DNA of 9,367 nucleotides from Pseudomonadota bacterium (GTDB taxonomy: Bacteria; Pseudomonadota; Zetaproteobacteria; Mariprofundales; Mariprofundaceae). Shown piece by piece: positions 1 through 8,445 of this stretch. Made by a program: the position numbers and the translations under genes. The notes beneath the pieces were generated by a model. It was given only the letters and a program-made list of their open reading frames with translations. It was not told the DNA's origin and searched no databases. The DNA lies in assembly GCA_002401635.1 (NCBI GenBank), contig NVTQ01000058.1, positions 4,388-13,754 of the forward strand, written 5' to 3'. Positions within the stretch are counted from its first letter, which is position 1. The number at the start of each line of letters is the position of its first letter.

Positions 1-2159
1 AGGTTTTCTTTACCCCACACTGTCCCCATATCCATAAATGCCACACCACGAAAACCCGATGTTTGAACATATGGAAACGGGAAGTAAAAATTCAAAGCCC
101 CTGTTAACTGTTTATCACCACCAATAGGGTCGCCCGTTGCAGGATCTCGCAACGAAATACCATAAAAATCAAAGCCCCGAATAGAGCCTATACCACCTAT
201 AGAGTAACGACGGTAAATAGGCACATCCACGCCAGAATAACCCTGAATGATTTTCCCTGCCAAACTACCACTCAAAATAAAATCATCCGCTATGGGTAAA
301 AATCCTTTCACATTGGCTCCAGCCTCCCAGAACCTATTTACCCCACCAGGCCCAGCAAGCGAAATATCCACACTATGCTGATAACCTTTCGTTGTTCCTA
401 TAAAACGATCTCGTGTATCATAAGAAAGTGACTGGGAAATCAAACTCGTTGTCTGCTTACCTTCTTGAGATTTTAACAGAAATGATGCCCCTGCATTAAT
501 ATTTGATATGTTAGAATTCGTATAATTATAACCTACACCATAATACACATGCTCAGAGACAGGAATCGAAAAATTAACCCCACCACCAAAGTCATTTTGC
601 GTATAAAGGCTGTTTCTACCAACAGCTCTATTCAAGTTGGTTTGTGTTTTATTTAAGGTCACTGTCGCGGCAACATTGGTGTCCATAAAATAAGGATCTG
701 TCAAACTAATGTCAAAATTCTGCGTTACCTTGCCTACATCTGCGGTCACACTGCCTGCATAACCCTTACCAAACAAATTTTTCTCAGATGTTTTCACACG
801 GAATAACACCTTTTCAACCTGAGAGAAACCTGCCCCTACAATAAACGATCCCGTTTGATCTTCCTCAACTGTAATCTTCGCATTCACACGATCATCTGCA
901 CTACCTCTCGGCATAGCAATACGTACATCTTTGAATAGGCTCAATTTTGTTAAGGCTGCTCTACTTTTCTTCATGCCTGTGGCTGAATAACGTTGCGACT
1001 CATTCAGACGCATTTCTCTACGCACGATACCATCATCTGTTTTTGCATTGCCTTCAATCTCAATACGCTCAATATAAACTTCACGCCCTTTTTCCACATC
1101 AAACACAATACCGACTGTTTGATTTTCAATATTGCGTTTAAATAGAGGTGTCACACTGTTAAATGCATAACCTTCATCCCCCACCAACAATGACATTGCC
1201 TCAATCGTTGCACGCAAATCACTCACTGAATAAATCTGCCCTTCCTCCATCGTAATAGCTTCTAATAACTGATCACGGGATGGCTCCATATCACCTTGTA
1301 CATCAAGATTGCTTACATGATAAATAGGACCTTCATGCAGAGCAAATGTTAAGTAAAAAGCTTGTTTATCGGGTGTTAGTGAAAGCTGTGACGACTCCAC
1401 ATTCACATCCAAAAAACCATGATTTTGATAAAACTCGACCAATATTTGCGCATCATTGGCAAATTTCTTGGTATCAATCACATCTTTATTACTAAACCAA
1501 GGAATCAAGCCAGAAACAGATGCTGATACTTTATCGGATAACTCCGCATCCGAAAATGCTTGATTGCCAATAAACCGAATTTGTCGAATATGTGTAATTT
1601 CACCTTCATGCACATGCATGGTTAGTTTCAAGCTACCATCTGCCAGAAATTCTTTCACGGGCTCCACTACAAGCTGATAATAACCTTTTTTCACATAGCC
1701 TTTGCGAATTGTATTAATATCTGCGCGTAACTTTGCCTCGCTAAATATCACGCCTTCTTTTAACTTTAATTTACGCGACATGTCCTTATAGGTAACTTCT
1801 TCGTTCCCATCCATATGATATTCCGTAATAAAAGGGTTTTCTTTAACATGAAAGATAAGCTTTACCCCATCCCCATCTCTCTCACCGAATACTTTCAAGT
1901 CTGCATAGCTACCTGAGGCATACAGTTTTTGAATATCATGGCTCAAAATACGCCTATTAAATACATCGCCTACCTTTGTCTTCAGCCCTGCCAACAATGC
2001 TGCACTCTCGATATAACGGTTGCCTGTCACTTCAATACGAACAACAGGTTTACCAAGCAACACGCTCGTTGCCAGACCTTTCGCAAGCGCTTCTACAGGA
2101 GAATAACCTGATAAGACCAGTAGGCACAACAATAGCCATTGTACACGTTTCATTCTCAT
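1..2159 (-). CDS. bamA: Outer-membrane protein assembly factor BamA, partial (C-terminus beyond window edge)
   Basis: BamA is the Omp85-family core of the BAM complex, which folds and inserts beta-barrel proteins into the outer membrane. The minus-strand frame from 2159 is open for 719 codons to the window edge with no stop, so the gene is truncated only by the window; about 70-90 residues (the last barrel strands) are probably missing. Residues 1-26 form a signal peptide: a basic start, a Leu-rich core, and an Ala-Leu-Ala cleavage site. Five POTRA domains follow at roughly 38-106, 107-187, 190-276, 279-356 and 359-433, and the barrel starts near 436. The loop-6 motif GGIGSIRGF is at 655-663 and the late-barrel motif FMDMGTVW at 708-715. 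The chosen ATG lies 2 nt after the rseP stop, with AGGGG 6 nt upstream; an in-frame ATG at 2153 is a weaker alternative. The mature part read here has no cysteine. The family assignment is secure. Confidence 0.97.
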   Translation of the reverse strand, partial: MRMKRVQWLLLCLLVLSGYSPVEALAKGLATSVLLGKPVVRIEVTGNRYIESAALLAGLKTKVGDVFNRRILSHDIQKLYASGSYADLKVFGERDGDGVKLIFHVKENPFITEYHMDGNEEVTYKDMSRKLKLKEGVIFSEAKLRADINTIRKGYVKKGYYQLVVEPVKEFLADGSLKLTMHVHEGEITHIRQIRFIGNQAFSDAELSDKVSASVSGLIPWFSNKDVIDTKKFANDAQILVEFYQNHGFLDVNVESSQLSLTPDKQAFYLTFALHEGPIYHVSNLDVQGDMEPSRDQLLEAITMEEGQIYSVSDLRATIEAMSLLVGDEGYAFNSVTPLFKRNIENQTVGIVFDVEKGREVYIERIEIEGNAKTDDGIVRREMRLNESQRYSATGMKKSRAALTKLSLFKDVRIAMPRGSADDRVNAKITVEEDQTGSFIVGAGFSQVEKVLFRVKTSEKNLFGKGYAGSVTADVGKVTQNFDISLTDPYFMDTNVAATVTLNKTQTNLNRAVGRNSLYTQNDFGGGVNFSIPVSEHVYYGVGYNYTNSNISNINAGASFLLKSQEGKQTTSLISQSLSYDTRDRFIGTTKGYQHSVDISLAGPGGVNRFWEAGANVKGFLPIADDFILSGSLAGKIIQGYSGVDVPIYRRYSIGGIGSIRGFDFYGISLRDPATGDPIGGDKQLTGALNFYFPFPYVQTSGFRGVAFMDMGTVWGKEN

Positions 2160-2161
2160 CT

Positions 2162-3523
2162 TTAACCCCTAAACAACCGCATTAAATCATTATAAAAAGC
2201 AAATACCATCAACGTCGCAATCAATACAACACCCAATAGCTGCATACGTTCCAACATCGCTATCGATAGTGCTTTACCACGAATTTTTTCTATAGCCAAA
2301 TAAACCAAGTGACCACCATCCAACACAGGAATCGGCAATAAATTCAGTACCCCAAGATTGACAGAAATCAAAGCCAGGAATGTAATAAATGCTGCCGCCC
2401 CTAAATCAGCAGTACGCCCTGCTAATTGAGCAATGGCAATAGGACCACCCAAATTATCAGGTGAAATTGCCGCTGTAATCATCTTACCCAGCACTTGAAC
2501 TGTTAGCACAGTCATTTCAGCCGTACGGGTAAAACCATACGAAAAACCTTCCCACACACCCATGCGATACACGATCGCTTCAGATAAAGGTTTGGAAAGC
2601 AAATGTACACCCAGTCTACCCACACCATGATCTGTTTTGGCTTTAGGAACTACTTGCAATTGCAAATATGTATCATGACGTAAAACACTCAACATCAATG
2701 GCTTTCCAGCATGCTCTTGAATGCTACGAATAAGCTCCCTTGTTGAGCCAATATCCTTACCATCAAATTGAATGATTTGATCACCAGCCATCAGTCCTGC
2801 TTGGTTTGCAGGAGAATCTGGAATCACCGAATCTACAAAAACCTGCGTGCCCAAACTAAGTCCCAAACCATCTTCCGCCACATTGACCAACAACGCATCT
2901 TGCTCAAAGCGTTTTACAAACATGCTTACTGACGATGACATATCACCGCGTTCATAGGCAACATCCACATCGGCACCGACACTGCCTTTAAGCGACTCTT
3001 CAAACTGCTGCCATGAAACGATGTGTTTCCCGTCTACCGCTTTTAACACATCCCCTTGCATCAAGCCTGCCCGTTCAGCAATAGAGCTTGGTGCTACATT
3101 GCCTACAACTGCTGGCATCACAGTTTGTCCCAACCAGCCGACCAGCATATATGCAACAACAGCAAAAACAAAATTAAACAAGGGCCCTGCAACTGCAACA
3201 GATGCACGTTTCCACACAGGTTGAACATGATAAGCGCGTGCCAATTCTGCATCCGACAATTTCGTTGCTTGGGGCTCACCTTGCTCATCTAGGTTTTCAC
3301 CCAGCATTTTCACATAACCGCCCAACGGAATCGCGGCAATAATATATTCAACTTCACCATCTCTACCGCGCCATGAAAAAAGTGCTGGGCCAAAACCAAT
3401 AGAGAACTTTTCAACACGAATACCCAACTTTCGCGCTACAATAAAGTGACCATATTCATGCACTGCAACAAGCAGGGCAATAGCAAAAATAAAGGCTAAA
3501 GCCGTATGTAATGTTTCCATCAT
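2162..3523 (-). CDS. rseP: Site-2 intramembrane zinc metalloprotease RseP (M50B)
   Basis: RseP is the inner-membrane site-2 protease that makes the second cut of anti-sigma factor RseA in the sigma-E response and also clears remnant signal peptides (known for the E. coli family member). The 453 residues match the usual length of about 450. The first membrane segment carries the zinc motif HEYGH at 22-26 (ligands H22 and H26, catalytic E23), and the third ligand is D402 in the LDGGH motif at 401-405. Two tandem periplasmic PDZ domains sit at about 133-205 and 222-293, followed by the conserved NLGGPIAIAQLAG stretch at 357-369 and a C-terminal membrane segment. The ATG overlaps the dxr stop as ATGA (4 nt). 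AGGAG lies 11 nt upstream, which is rather far, so coupling to dxr probably helps initiation; a second ATG follows immediately. No rseA or rpoE homologue is in the window, so the substrate cannot be read from context. Confidence 0.97.
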   Translation of the reverse strand: MMETLHTALAFIFAIALLVAVHEYGHFIVARKLGIRVEKFSIGFGPALFSWRGRDGEVEYIIAAIPLGGYVKMLGENLDEQGEPQATKLSDAELARAYHVQPVWKRASVAVAGPLFNFVFAVVAYMLVGWLGQTVMPAVVGNVAPSSIAERAGLMQGDVLKAVDGKHIVSWQQFEESLKGSVGADVDVAYERGDMSSSVSMFVKRFEQDALLVNVAEDGLGLSLGTQVFVDSVIPDSPANQAGLMAGDQIIQFDGKDIGSTRELIRSIQEHAGKPLMLSVLRHDTYLQLQVVPKAKTDHGVGRLGVHLLSKPLSEAIVYRMGVWEGFSYGFTRTAEMTVLTVQVLGKMITAAISPDNLGGPIAIAQLAGRTADLGAAAFITFLALISVNLGVLNLLPIPVLDGGHLVYLAIEKIRGKALSIAMLERMQLLGVVLIATLMVFAFYNDLMRLFRG

Positions 3524-4680
3524 AAAACAATCATCTCCTGCGCTAAACGGCGCGCTTCACGGTCATGCGACCAGACATCATCAAGACTATCAACGGGAAT
3601 GTTTTCCACCTTCGCCAAAACTGCCTCAACCGTACGCACAATATCCATAAAACCAAGCTTACGATCGCGAAATGCCTGATTGGCAACTTCATTGGCGGCA
3701 TTCATACTAATTGCCAATGTGTCATTACCCTGCATCACTGTTTGCACCAAACGCATGGCTGGAAAGCGTTCTGTATCCACTGCCTGAAAATCCAAACGTC
3801 CAGTTTTTGCCAAATCAAGCCAAGGAATACCAGCCTCCAAACGCTCTCCCGTCTGCAATGCATAAGCAATCGGAGAACGCATATCAGGCTCTGCCAATTG
3901 CGCCAACACAGAGCCATCTCGGTATTCCACCATGGCATGTACAATACTTTGCGGGTGAATAATGGCAGATAATTTATCCGCAGGCATATCAAACAACCAG
4001 CGCGCTTCAATCAACTCCAAGGCTTTATTCATCATCGTCGCAGAATCCACACTGATTTTTGCACCCATGCTCCAGTTGGGATGAGCAATCGCTTCCTCTG
4101 GTGTCACATTCACCAAACTAGCAGGATCTCGATCACGAAAAGGACCGCCTGAAGCCGTTAAAATAATACGCCTAATGGAGCCATGATCATGCCCCAGCAA
4201 AGCTTGGTGTACAGCTGCATGCTCTGAATCCACAGGCACAACATCCGCACCACAATCCTTCGCAGCCTGCATGAAAATACGCCCCGCTGTTACCAAACAC
4301 TCTTTGTTTGCCAAGCCCACACGTTTACCAGCATGTACTGCTGCCAAGGCAGCAGGCAAGCCCGCCGACCCCACCATGGCTGCCATAACCATATCAACCG
4401 AAGCTTCCGATGCAGCAGCAACCGCAGCATCCATGCCTTCATGTAGTAACACACCCTGAGGTAGTTTTCCCTGCAATTCAGCAATCGCATCGCCATCGGT
4501 CATCACCACGATTTCGGGTTTTAACTGTTCCGCTAATTCCAACATACGTTGACTATTGCGATGACCAACCAAGGCATAGGTTTCAAACTTATCAGGATGG
4601 CGTAACATCACATCAGCAGTGCTGGCACCAATCGAGCCTGTCGCCCCTAAAATGGTTAGCTTCATTTTCTTTTGTTTCAT
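3520..4680 (-). CDS. dxr: 1-deoxy-D-xylulose 5-phosphate reductoisomerase
   Basis: Dxr (IspC) converts DXP to 2-C-methyl-D-erythritol 4-phosphate using NADPH and a divalent metal. It is the committed step of the MEP isoprenoid pathway, acts in the cytosol and is the fosmidomycin target. In the 386-residue reading, the NADPH-binding GATGSIGAST motif is at 12-21 and NKECLVTAG at 125-133. Metal ligands D151 and E153 lie in VPVDSEHAA and E222 in MMNKALE. The flexible-loop PNWSMG is at 201-206 (W203), and IHPQSIVHAMVEY follows at 241-253. All expected active-site residues are present. I chose ATG 4680 because it overlaps the cdsA stop as ATGA. A longer reading from 4695 needs a TTG start inside cdsA. 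ATG 4665 would give MKLTILGATG, closer to the E. coli N-terminus, and cannot be excluded. Its isoprenoid product ultimately supplies UppS, encoded two genes upstream. Confidence 0.97.
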   Translation of the reverse strand: MKQKKMKLTILGATGSIGASTADVMLRHPDKFETYALVGHRNSQRMLELAEQLKPEIVVMTDGDAIAELQGKLPQGVLLHEGMDAAVAAASEASVDMVMAAMVGSAGLPAALAAVHAGKRVGLANKECLVTAGRIFMQAAKDCGADVVPVDSEHAAVHQALLGHDHGSIRRIILTASGGPFRDRDPASLVNVTPEEAIAHPNWSMGAKISVDSATMMNKALELIEARWLFDMPADKLSAIIHPQSIVHAMVEYRDGSVLAQLAEPDMRSPIAYALQTGERLEAGIPWLDLAKTGRLDFQAVDTERFPAMRLVQTVMQGNDTLAISMNAANEVANQAFRDRKLGFMDIVRTVEAVLAKVENIPVDSLDDVWSHDREARRLAQEMIVL

Positions 4681-5477
4681 ATAAATAGCATCCAAATGAG
4701 TCCAGTTGCAGGTATAGCAGGAAGCAACGCATCAATACGATCCAATAAACCACCATGACCAGGCAGCATATTACCGCTATTTTTAACACCAACTGCCCGC
4801 TTTAATGTGGACTCAGCCAAATCACCCAGTACAGCACAAAATACCAAAACAATACCCAGCAGCAACGCAAAACCAAATGATATATCCGTCCATAACAACC
4901 AAACAGTCATTGCCATAACAACACCAGCCAGCACGCCACCTGCCAAGCCTTCACGTGTTTTACCAGGGCTTACGACAGGACAGAGTTTTTTCCTCCCCCA
5001 AGCCTTGCCTGTAAAGTATGCTGCAATATCAGCAGCCCAAACACCTGCACAAGCACCCGCAATAAATACAATACCATCCACATGCGCATGCAATTGCATC
5101 ATCACCAATACAAACAACGTCAACCAAACCATCATCCACTGGGCATAAGCCAATTTGCGAAATTCCGTTTCCAATTCGCCATCTTTTGCGTACACAATCA
5201 ATAAAAACAACCAGCCAACCATCAGCACAATCCACGCTGCTGGCAACATGACCCAAGCACCATGCCCGCCCACCAACAAAACCCATACCAACATAGCAAC
5301 CAAGCCATACACTGTACGATGCCCAATATCCACCATGCGCAAAAGTTCTACGGTTGCAGCCACAGCAATCAAGCCCAACACAATATCAAACCAAAAAGGA
5401 GGTAAATAAAACAACCAACCCACTGCACCCGCAAATAAAATGCTGGCAGTGATGATGCGCAAGCTTAATTCATTCAT
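4677..5477 (-). CDS. cdsA: Phosphatidate cytidylyltransferase (CDP-diacylglycerol synthase)
   Basis: CdsA is a polytopic inner-membrane enzyme that makes CDP-diacylglycerol from CTP and phosphatidic acid, the precursor of all major phospholipids. The 266 residues carry many hydrophobic segments (for example about 5-25, 28-46, 54-70, 75-96, 113-130, 177-196 and 200-217). Conserved pieces are WAADIAAYFTGKAWGRKK (147-164), SPGKTREG (170-177), GDLAES (218-223, with D219) and the C-terminal CDP-alcohol signature STLKR...GHGGLLDRID (223-249, with D246). Within that signature the usual Lys-Asp is Lys-Asn here (K232-N233, codon AAT), an uncommon change in a motif that otherwise looks intact. The ATG overlaps the end of uppS by 8 nt, and AAGGTGA sits 8 nt upstream as ribosome binding site. 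Its stop overlaps the dxr start by 4 nt. The family call is firm; the effect of the substitution is unknown. Confidence 0.95.
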   Translation of the reverse strand: MNELSLRIITASILFAGAVGWLFYLPPFWFDIVLGLIAVAATVELLRMVDIGHRTVYGLVAMLVWVLLVGGHGAWVMLPAAWIVLMVGWLFLLIVYAKDGELETEFRKLAYAQWMMVWLTLFVLVMMQLHAHVDGIVFIAGACAGVWAADIAAYFTGKAWGRKKLCPVVSPGKTREGLAGGVLAGVVMAMTVWLLWTDISFGFALLLGIVLVFCAVLGDLAESTLKRAVGVKNSGNMLPGHGGLLDRIDALLPAIPATGLIWMLFI

Positions 5478-6237
5478 CGGCTACTTCACCTTTCAACTGC
5501 TCACTTGTTCTACCAAAGCGTCGTTCACGCCCTGCATAATCATCCAAAGCAGCATGAAAATCAGACTGATTGTATTCGGGCCACAGTCGACCTGTAAAAT
5601 ACAACTCCGCATAAGCCGCATCCCAAAGGTGGAAATTAGAAATACGCCGCTCACCACCTGTCCGAATCAATAAATCCACAGGCAAAATATGATCACGACC
5701 CAACAGCGAACGAAATGTATCCTCATTCAAATGCTTTAATGCTTCAGCTTTGGATACATCATCCGTGTAAGATGCACAAAATCGTTTAACACCCTCAAGA
5801 ATTTCCTGCTGCCCACCATAATTCAGACATAAAATAACATCAATACTGCTATTACTTTCCGTTGCTTTACAGGTTTTATCTAAGGCTTTACGGGCAATCC
5901 AAGGCAGCTTTGAAGTATCACCCAAAGTTAAAAGGCGTGCGCCGCGCTCATTCATGCGCTCTATCTCTAAAGGTAATAATGTTGCCATGAGTGTCATCAG
6001 TGCAGTAATTTCTAATTTAGGACGCTTCCAGTTTTCAGTTGAAAAGGCATACAAAGAAACCTGCTTGATACCAGCATCGGCAGCCCATTCAATCACATCG
6101 CGTACACGCCCAGCACCTTTTCGGTGCCCTTCCACGCGCGACAAACCCTGAGCTTTCGCCCAGCGACCATTACCATCCATAATAATGGCAACATGTTGAG
6201 GTAAAGCATTACCCCGCTCTGTCATGGATAAACCCAT
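5470..6237 (-). CDS. uppS: Di-trans,poly-cis undecaprenyl diphosphate synthase
   Basis: UppS is a cytosolic or peripheral cis-prenyltransferase that adds eight isopentenyl units to farnesyl diphosphate, giving the C55 lipid carrier for peptidoglycan and O-antigen. The 255 residues match the family (E. coli 253). The P-loop AIIMDGNGRWAK is at 17-28 with catalytic D21; the FSTENW motif is at 65-70; the substrate-binding RTGGERRISNF is at 192-202; AYAELYF is at 208-214 and GRERRFG at 236-242. The conserved NYGG at 139-142 is followed by Gln where E. coli has Arg. The ATG at 6237 shares one base with the frr stop (TAATG). No good Shine-Dalgarno precedes it, so initiation is probably by coupling to frr. 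An in-frame ATG at 6225 is possible and would keep the whole domain. Confidence 0.96.
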   Translation of the reverse strand: MGLSMTERGNALPQHVAIIMDGNGRWAKAQGLSRVEGHRKGAGRVRDVIEWAADAGIKQVSLYAFSTENWKRPKLEITALMTLMATLLPLEIERMNERGARLLTLGDTSKLPWIARKALDKTCKATESNSSIDVILCLNYGGQQEILEGVKRFCASYTDDVSKAEALKHLNEDTFRSLLGRDHILPVDLLIRTGGERRISNFHLWDAAYAELYFTGRLWPEYNQSDFHAALDDYAGRERRFGRTSEQLKGEVADE

Positions 6238-6782
6238 TAAACAGTTAAAATGTCTTTTTCTTTATGTTCCACAACTGCATCGACTTCCGCAATGAAACGA
6301 TCTGTAATCTTTTGCACTTTATCTTGCATGCGTTTGCTTTCATCTTCAGACAATGAGTCTTCTTTGGCTTGTTTTTTCACTGTATCATTACCATCACGGC
6401 GAATATTACGCACAGAAACCTTGGCTTTTTCACCCACTTGTTTCACTTGCTTCACCAAATCCTTGCGACGGTCTTCTGTAAGCTCTGGTAAAATAATACG
6501 AATCACTTCGCCATCATTGCTTGGATTCAGGCCTAAATCCGATGCCAAGATTGCTTTCTCAAGGTCAGCCAAGGCTGTTTTCTCCCAAGGTGCAACCAGC
6601 AACATACGAGGCTCTGGCACAGAGATACTACCAATCTGACTCACAGGTACATCCGAGCCATAATACGATACACGCACATGATCCAGCAGTGCCGCATTGG
6701 CACGCCCTGTACGAATCGTTGCCAACTCCGATCTCAAAGAAGCGATTGTTTTTTCCATACGTGTTTCAATAGCAGCAAACAT
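6237..6782 (-). CDS. frr: Ribosome recycling factor
   Basis: RRF acts with EF-G to split the post-termination 70S ribosome so that subunits can be reused; it is essential and cytosolic. The 181 residues are just below the usual 185, because the N-terminus is about four residues shorter than in E. coli. The family signatures are easy to see: IRTGRAN near 23-29 in the first long helix, ASDLGLNPSNDG near 89-100, LTEDRRKDL near 110-118 in the hinge to domain II, and VRNIRRDGND near 132-141 in the helical domain that contacts the ribosome. The ATG lies 2 nt after the pyrH stop, and GAGGGG (6788-6793) is spaced 5 nt, a convincing start. The stop codon shares a base with the uppS start, so frr termination probably feeds uppS initiation. 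Confidence 0.97.
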   Translation of the reverse strand: MFAAIETRMEKTIASLRSELATIRTGRANAALLDHVRVSYYGSDVPVSQIGSISVPEPRMLLVAPWEKTALADLEKAILASDLGLNPSNDGEVIRIILPELTEDRRKDLVKQVKQVGEKAKVSVRNIRRDGNDTVKKQAKEDSLSEDESKRMQDKVQKITDRFIAEVDAVVEHKEKDILTV

Positions 6783-6784
6783 AT

Positions 6785-7507
6785 TTACCCCTCTTTCACC
6801 AACGTACCCACAGCCTCACCCGCAATAGCTTTGAGCATTTCCCCAGATTTTGTTACATTAAATACCACAATCGGCATTTCATTATCGCGGCACAATGATA
6901 ATGCTGTTGCATCCATCACACCCAGCTTTTTGGTCAAGGCCTCGGTGAACGTTAATGTCTCGTAACGCACCGCATCAGGGTCTTTCATGGGATCAGCTGT
7001 ATACACACCATCCACCTTGGTACCCTTCAAAACCACATCTGCCTGAATTTCCATAGCACGCAAACTTGCCGCAGTATCGGTTGTGAAATAAGGATTTCCT
7101 GTGCCCGCAGCAAAAATAAGAATACGTCCTTTTTCTAGGTGACGCACTGCACGACGACGAATATAAGGCTCTGCAACTTCTTTGATATACAAAGCTGAAA
7201 TCACACGCACATCGGCACCTTGCCTTTCCAAGGCATCTTGCAAACCAATGGCATTCATCACCGTTGCCATCATACCCATATAATCCGCACTGGCACGATC
7301 CATACCTGAAGCCGTACCCATATTACCACGAAAAATATTGCCACCACCAATCACAATCGCCAACTCAATGCCGCTGTCGGATACTTCAATCAATTCAGCA
7401 GCCAAACGGTTAATAGTATCAGGTTCAATACCATACGCACCTTTACCCATCAACACTTCACCAGAAAGTTTCAACAACACACGTTTATATTTATTTTCAC
7501 TTGGCAT
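6785..7507 (-). CDS. pyrH: Uridylate (UMP) kinase
   Basis: PyrH phosphorylates UMP to UDP with ATP. It belongs to the amino-acid-kinase fold and is a hexamer unrelated to eukaryotic UMP/CMP kinases; in E. coli it is activated by GTP and inhibited by UTP. The 240 residues match E. coli (241). Visible motifs are LKLSGE (12-17), the glycine-rich [10 protein letters not shown] (52-61), [11 protein letters not shown] (134-144) for phosphate and UMP binding, [11 protein letters not shown] (163-173) for the nucleotide, and VMDATAL (197-203). I chose ATG 7507 because AGAGAGG (7516-7522) sits 8 nt upstream and the protein then begins like the family. A ten-residue longer frame from 7537 would need a GTG start and has no ribosome binding site. 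The gene follows tsf after 44 nt and precedes frr by 2 nt. Confidence 0.97.
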   Translation of the reverse strand: MPSENKYKRVLLKLSGEVLMGKGAYGIEPDTINRLAAELIEVSDSGIELAIVIGGGNIFRGNMGTASGMDRASADYMGMMATVMNAIGLQDALERQGADVRVISALYIKEVAEPYIRRRAVRHLEKGRILIFAAGTGNPYFTTDTAASLRAMEIQADVVLKGTKVDGVYTADPMKDPDAVRYETLTFTEALTKKLGVMDATALSLCRDNEMPIVVFNVTKSGEMLKAIAGEAVGTLVKEG

Positions 7508-7551
7508 TGCTGAAACCTCTCTGACGATTTGTGTCACTTAATTAAACCTGC
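7508..7551 (-). promoter_or_regulatory. tsf-pyrH spacer with pyrH ribosome binding site
   Basis: This 44-nt spacer holds AGAGAGG (7516-7522), spaced 8 nt from the pyrH ATG, which decides that start over a GTG 30 nt upstream. I see no terminator hairpin and no convincing promoter; a TTTAATTA stretch near 7547-7540 lacks a matching -35. Transcription most likely continues from tsf. Confidence 0.7.
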
Positions 7552-8445
7552 TTATCCGTTAACCTGTGCAGCAACTTCGGCAGCAAAATCATTTTCTTCT
7601 TTTTCAATACCATCACCCAGACCAAAACGAACCATCGCCACCAATTCAGCATTCGCTTGAACTGCTTTAATAGCCTTACCTACTGTATTGTCAGAATCCA
7701 TGACAAACTCTTGATCCAATAAGCAGTTTTCAGAGTAAAACTTATTCATCTGGCCTGTTACAATTTTCTCAACAATTGCAGCTGGCTTACCACTTGCCAA
7801 AGCACGGTCTGTTAATACTTTACGTTCGCGCTCAACTGCTTCTTCAGTCACTTCATCACGAGAAACGAATAGCGGATTCACCGCAGCTACATGCATCGCT
7901 ACACCACGAGCAACGTCTTGCAACGCATCGCTTGCTTCGCCTTTAAGCGCAACCAAAACACCAATCCTACCTGCGCCATGAATATACGATGCTGTTGCAC
8001 CTTCACTTTCAAGTACGGCAAAACGACGAATACTCATGTTTTCACCAATCGTCGAAATCAATTGTGACAATGCTTGCTCAACATTCAACTCATCATCAAA
8101 AGGCAATGCTTTCAAAGCATCTACATCCGCAGGGCGCTTATCTAAAATCAATGCATTCAACGCATCAACAAACGTTACAAACTGATCGTTTTTACTTACA
8201 AAATCAGTCTCTGCATTCACTTCCAATACAACAGAAGCATTTCCCTGTGTAGCTGTTGCAACAATACCTTCTGCCGCTACGCGACCAGCTTTTTTAGAAG
8301 CTGCCGCCAGACCTTTCTTACGCAAAAAATCTACTGCTGCATCGTGGTTGCCATCAACCTCACCCAATGCTTTTTTACAATCCATCATACCAGCGCCAGT
8401 AGCTTCGCGCAGTTTCTTTACATCAGCAGCCGTAATCTTGGCCAT
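7552..8445 (-). CDS. tsf: Translation elongation factor Ts
   Basis: EF-Ts is the guanine-nucleotide exchange factor that recharges EF-Tu in the cytosol. The 297 residues compare with 283 in E. coli. The N-terminal UBA-like module includes the signature VKKLREATGAGMMDCKKAL (9-27). The EF-Tu contact motif TDFV is at 80-83, inside VNAETDFVSKND, where the Asp-Phe pair inserts into EF-Tu. The second half holds the core subdomains (for example RIGVLVAL at 160-167 and MHVAAVNPLFVSRDEV at 184-199) and the coiled-coil region around 200-260. GGAGGA (8452-8457) lies 6 nt before the ATG, a strong ribosome binding site. The gene sits downstream of a terminator-like hairpin that follows rpsB, so its level relative to S2 may be set by read-through. 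Confidence 0.98.
   Translation of the reverse strand: MAKITAADVKKLREATGAGMMDCKKALGEVDGNHDAAVDFLRKKGLAAASKKAGRVAAEGIVATATQGNASVVLEVNAETDFVSKNDQFVTFVDALNALILDKRPADVDALKALPFDDELNVEQALSQLISTIGENMSIRRFAVLESEGATASYIHGAGRIGVLVALKGEASDALQDVARGVAMHVAAVNPLFVSRDEVTEEAVERERKVLTDRALASGKPAAIVEKIVTGQMNKFYSENCLLDQEFVMDSDNTVGKAIKAVQANAELVAMVRFGLGDGIEKEENDFAAEVAAQVNG

Noticed and set aside
947..1141. Plus-strand open frames across the window, such as this one opposite bamA
   Set aside because: All lie antisense to well-conserved genes, have no recognisable domain, and their composition is explained by the opposite coding strand.
2123..2126. Cys12 in the BamA signal peptide as a possible lipobox
   Set aside because: The residue before it is Leu rather than Gly/Ala/Ser, it lies inside the hydrophobic core, and an Ala-Leu-Ala signal peptidase I site follows at 24-26.
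1..2159. Absence of a closed frame here, suggesting a broken gene or a non-coding region
   Set aside because: Manual reading of the minus strand gives 719 uninterrupted codons with all BamA landmarks; it lacks a stop only because the window ends.
7508..7537. Ten-residue N-terminal extension of PyrH from position 7537
   Set aside because: It needs a GTG start with no ribosome binding site, while ATG 7507 has AGAGAGG at 8 nt and matches the family N-terminus.
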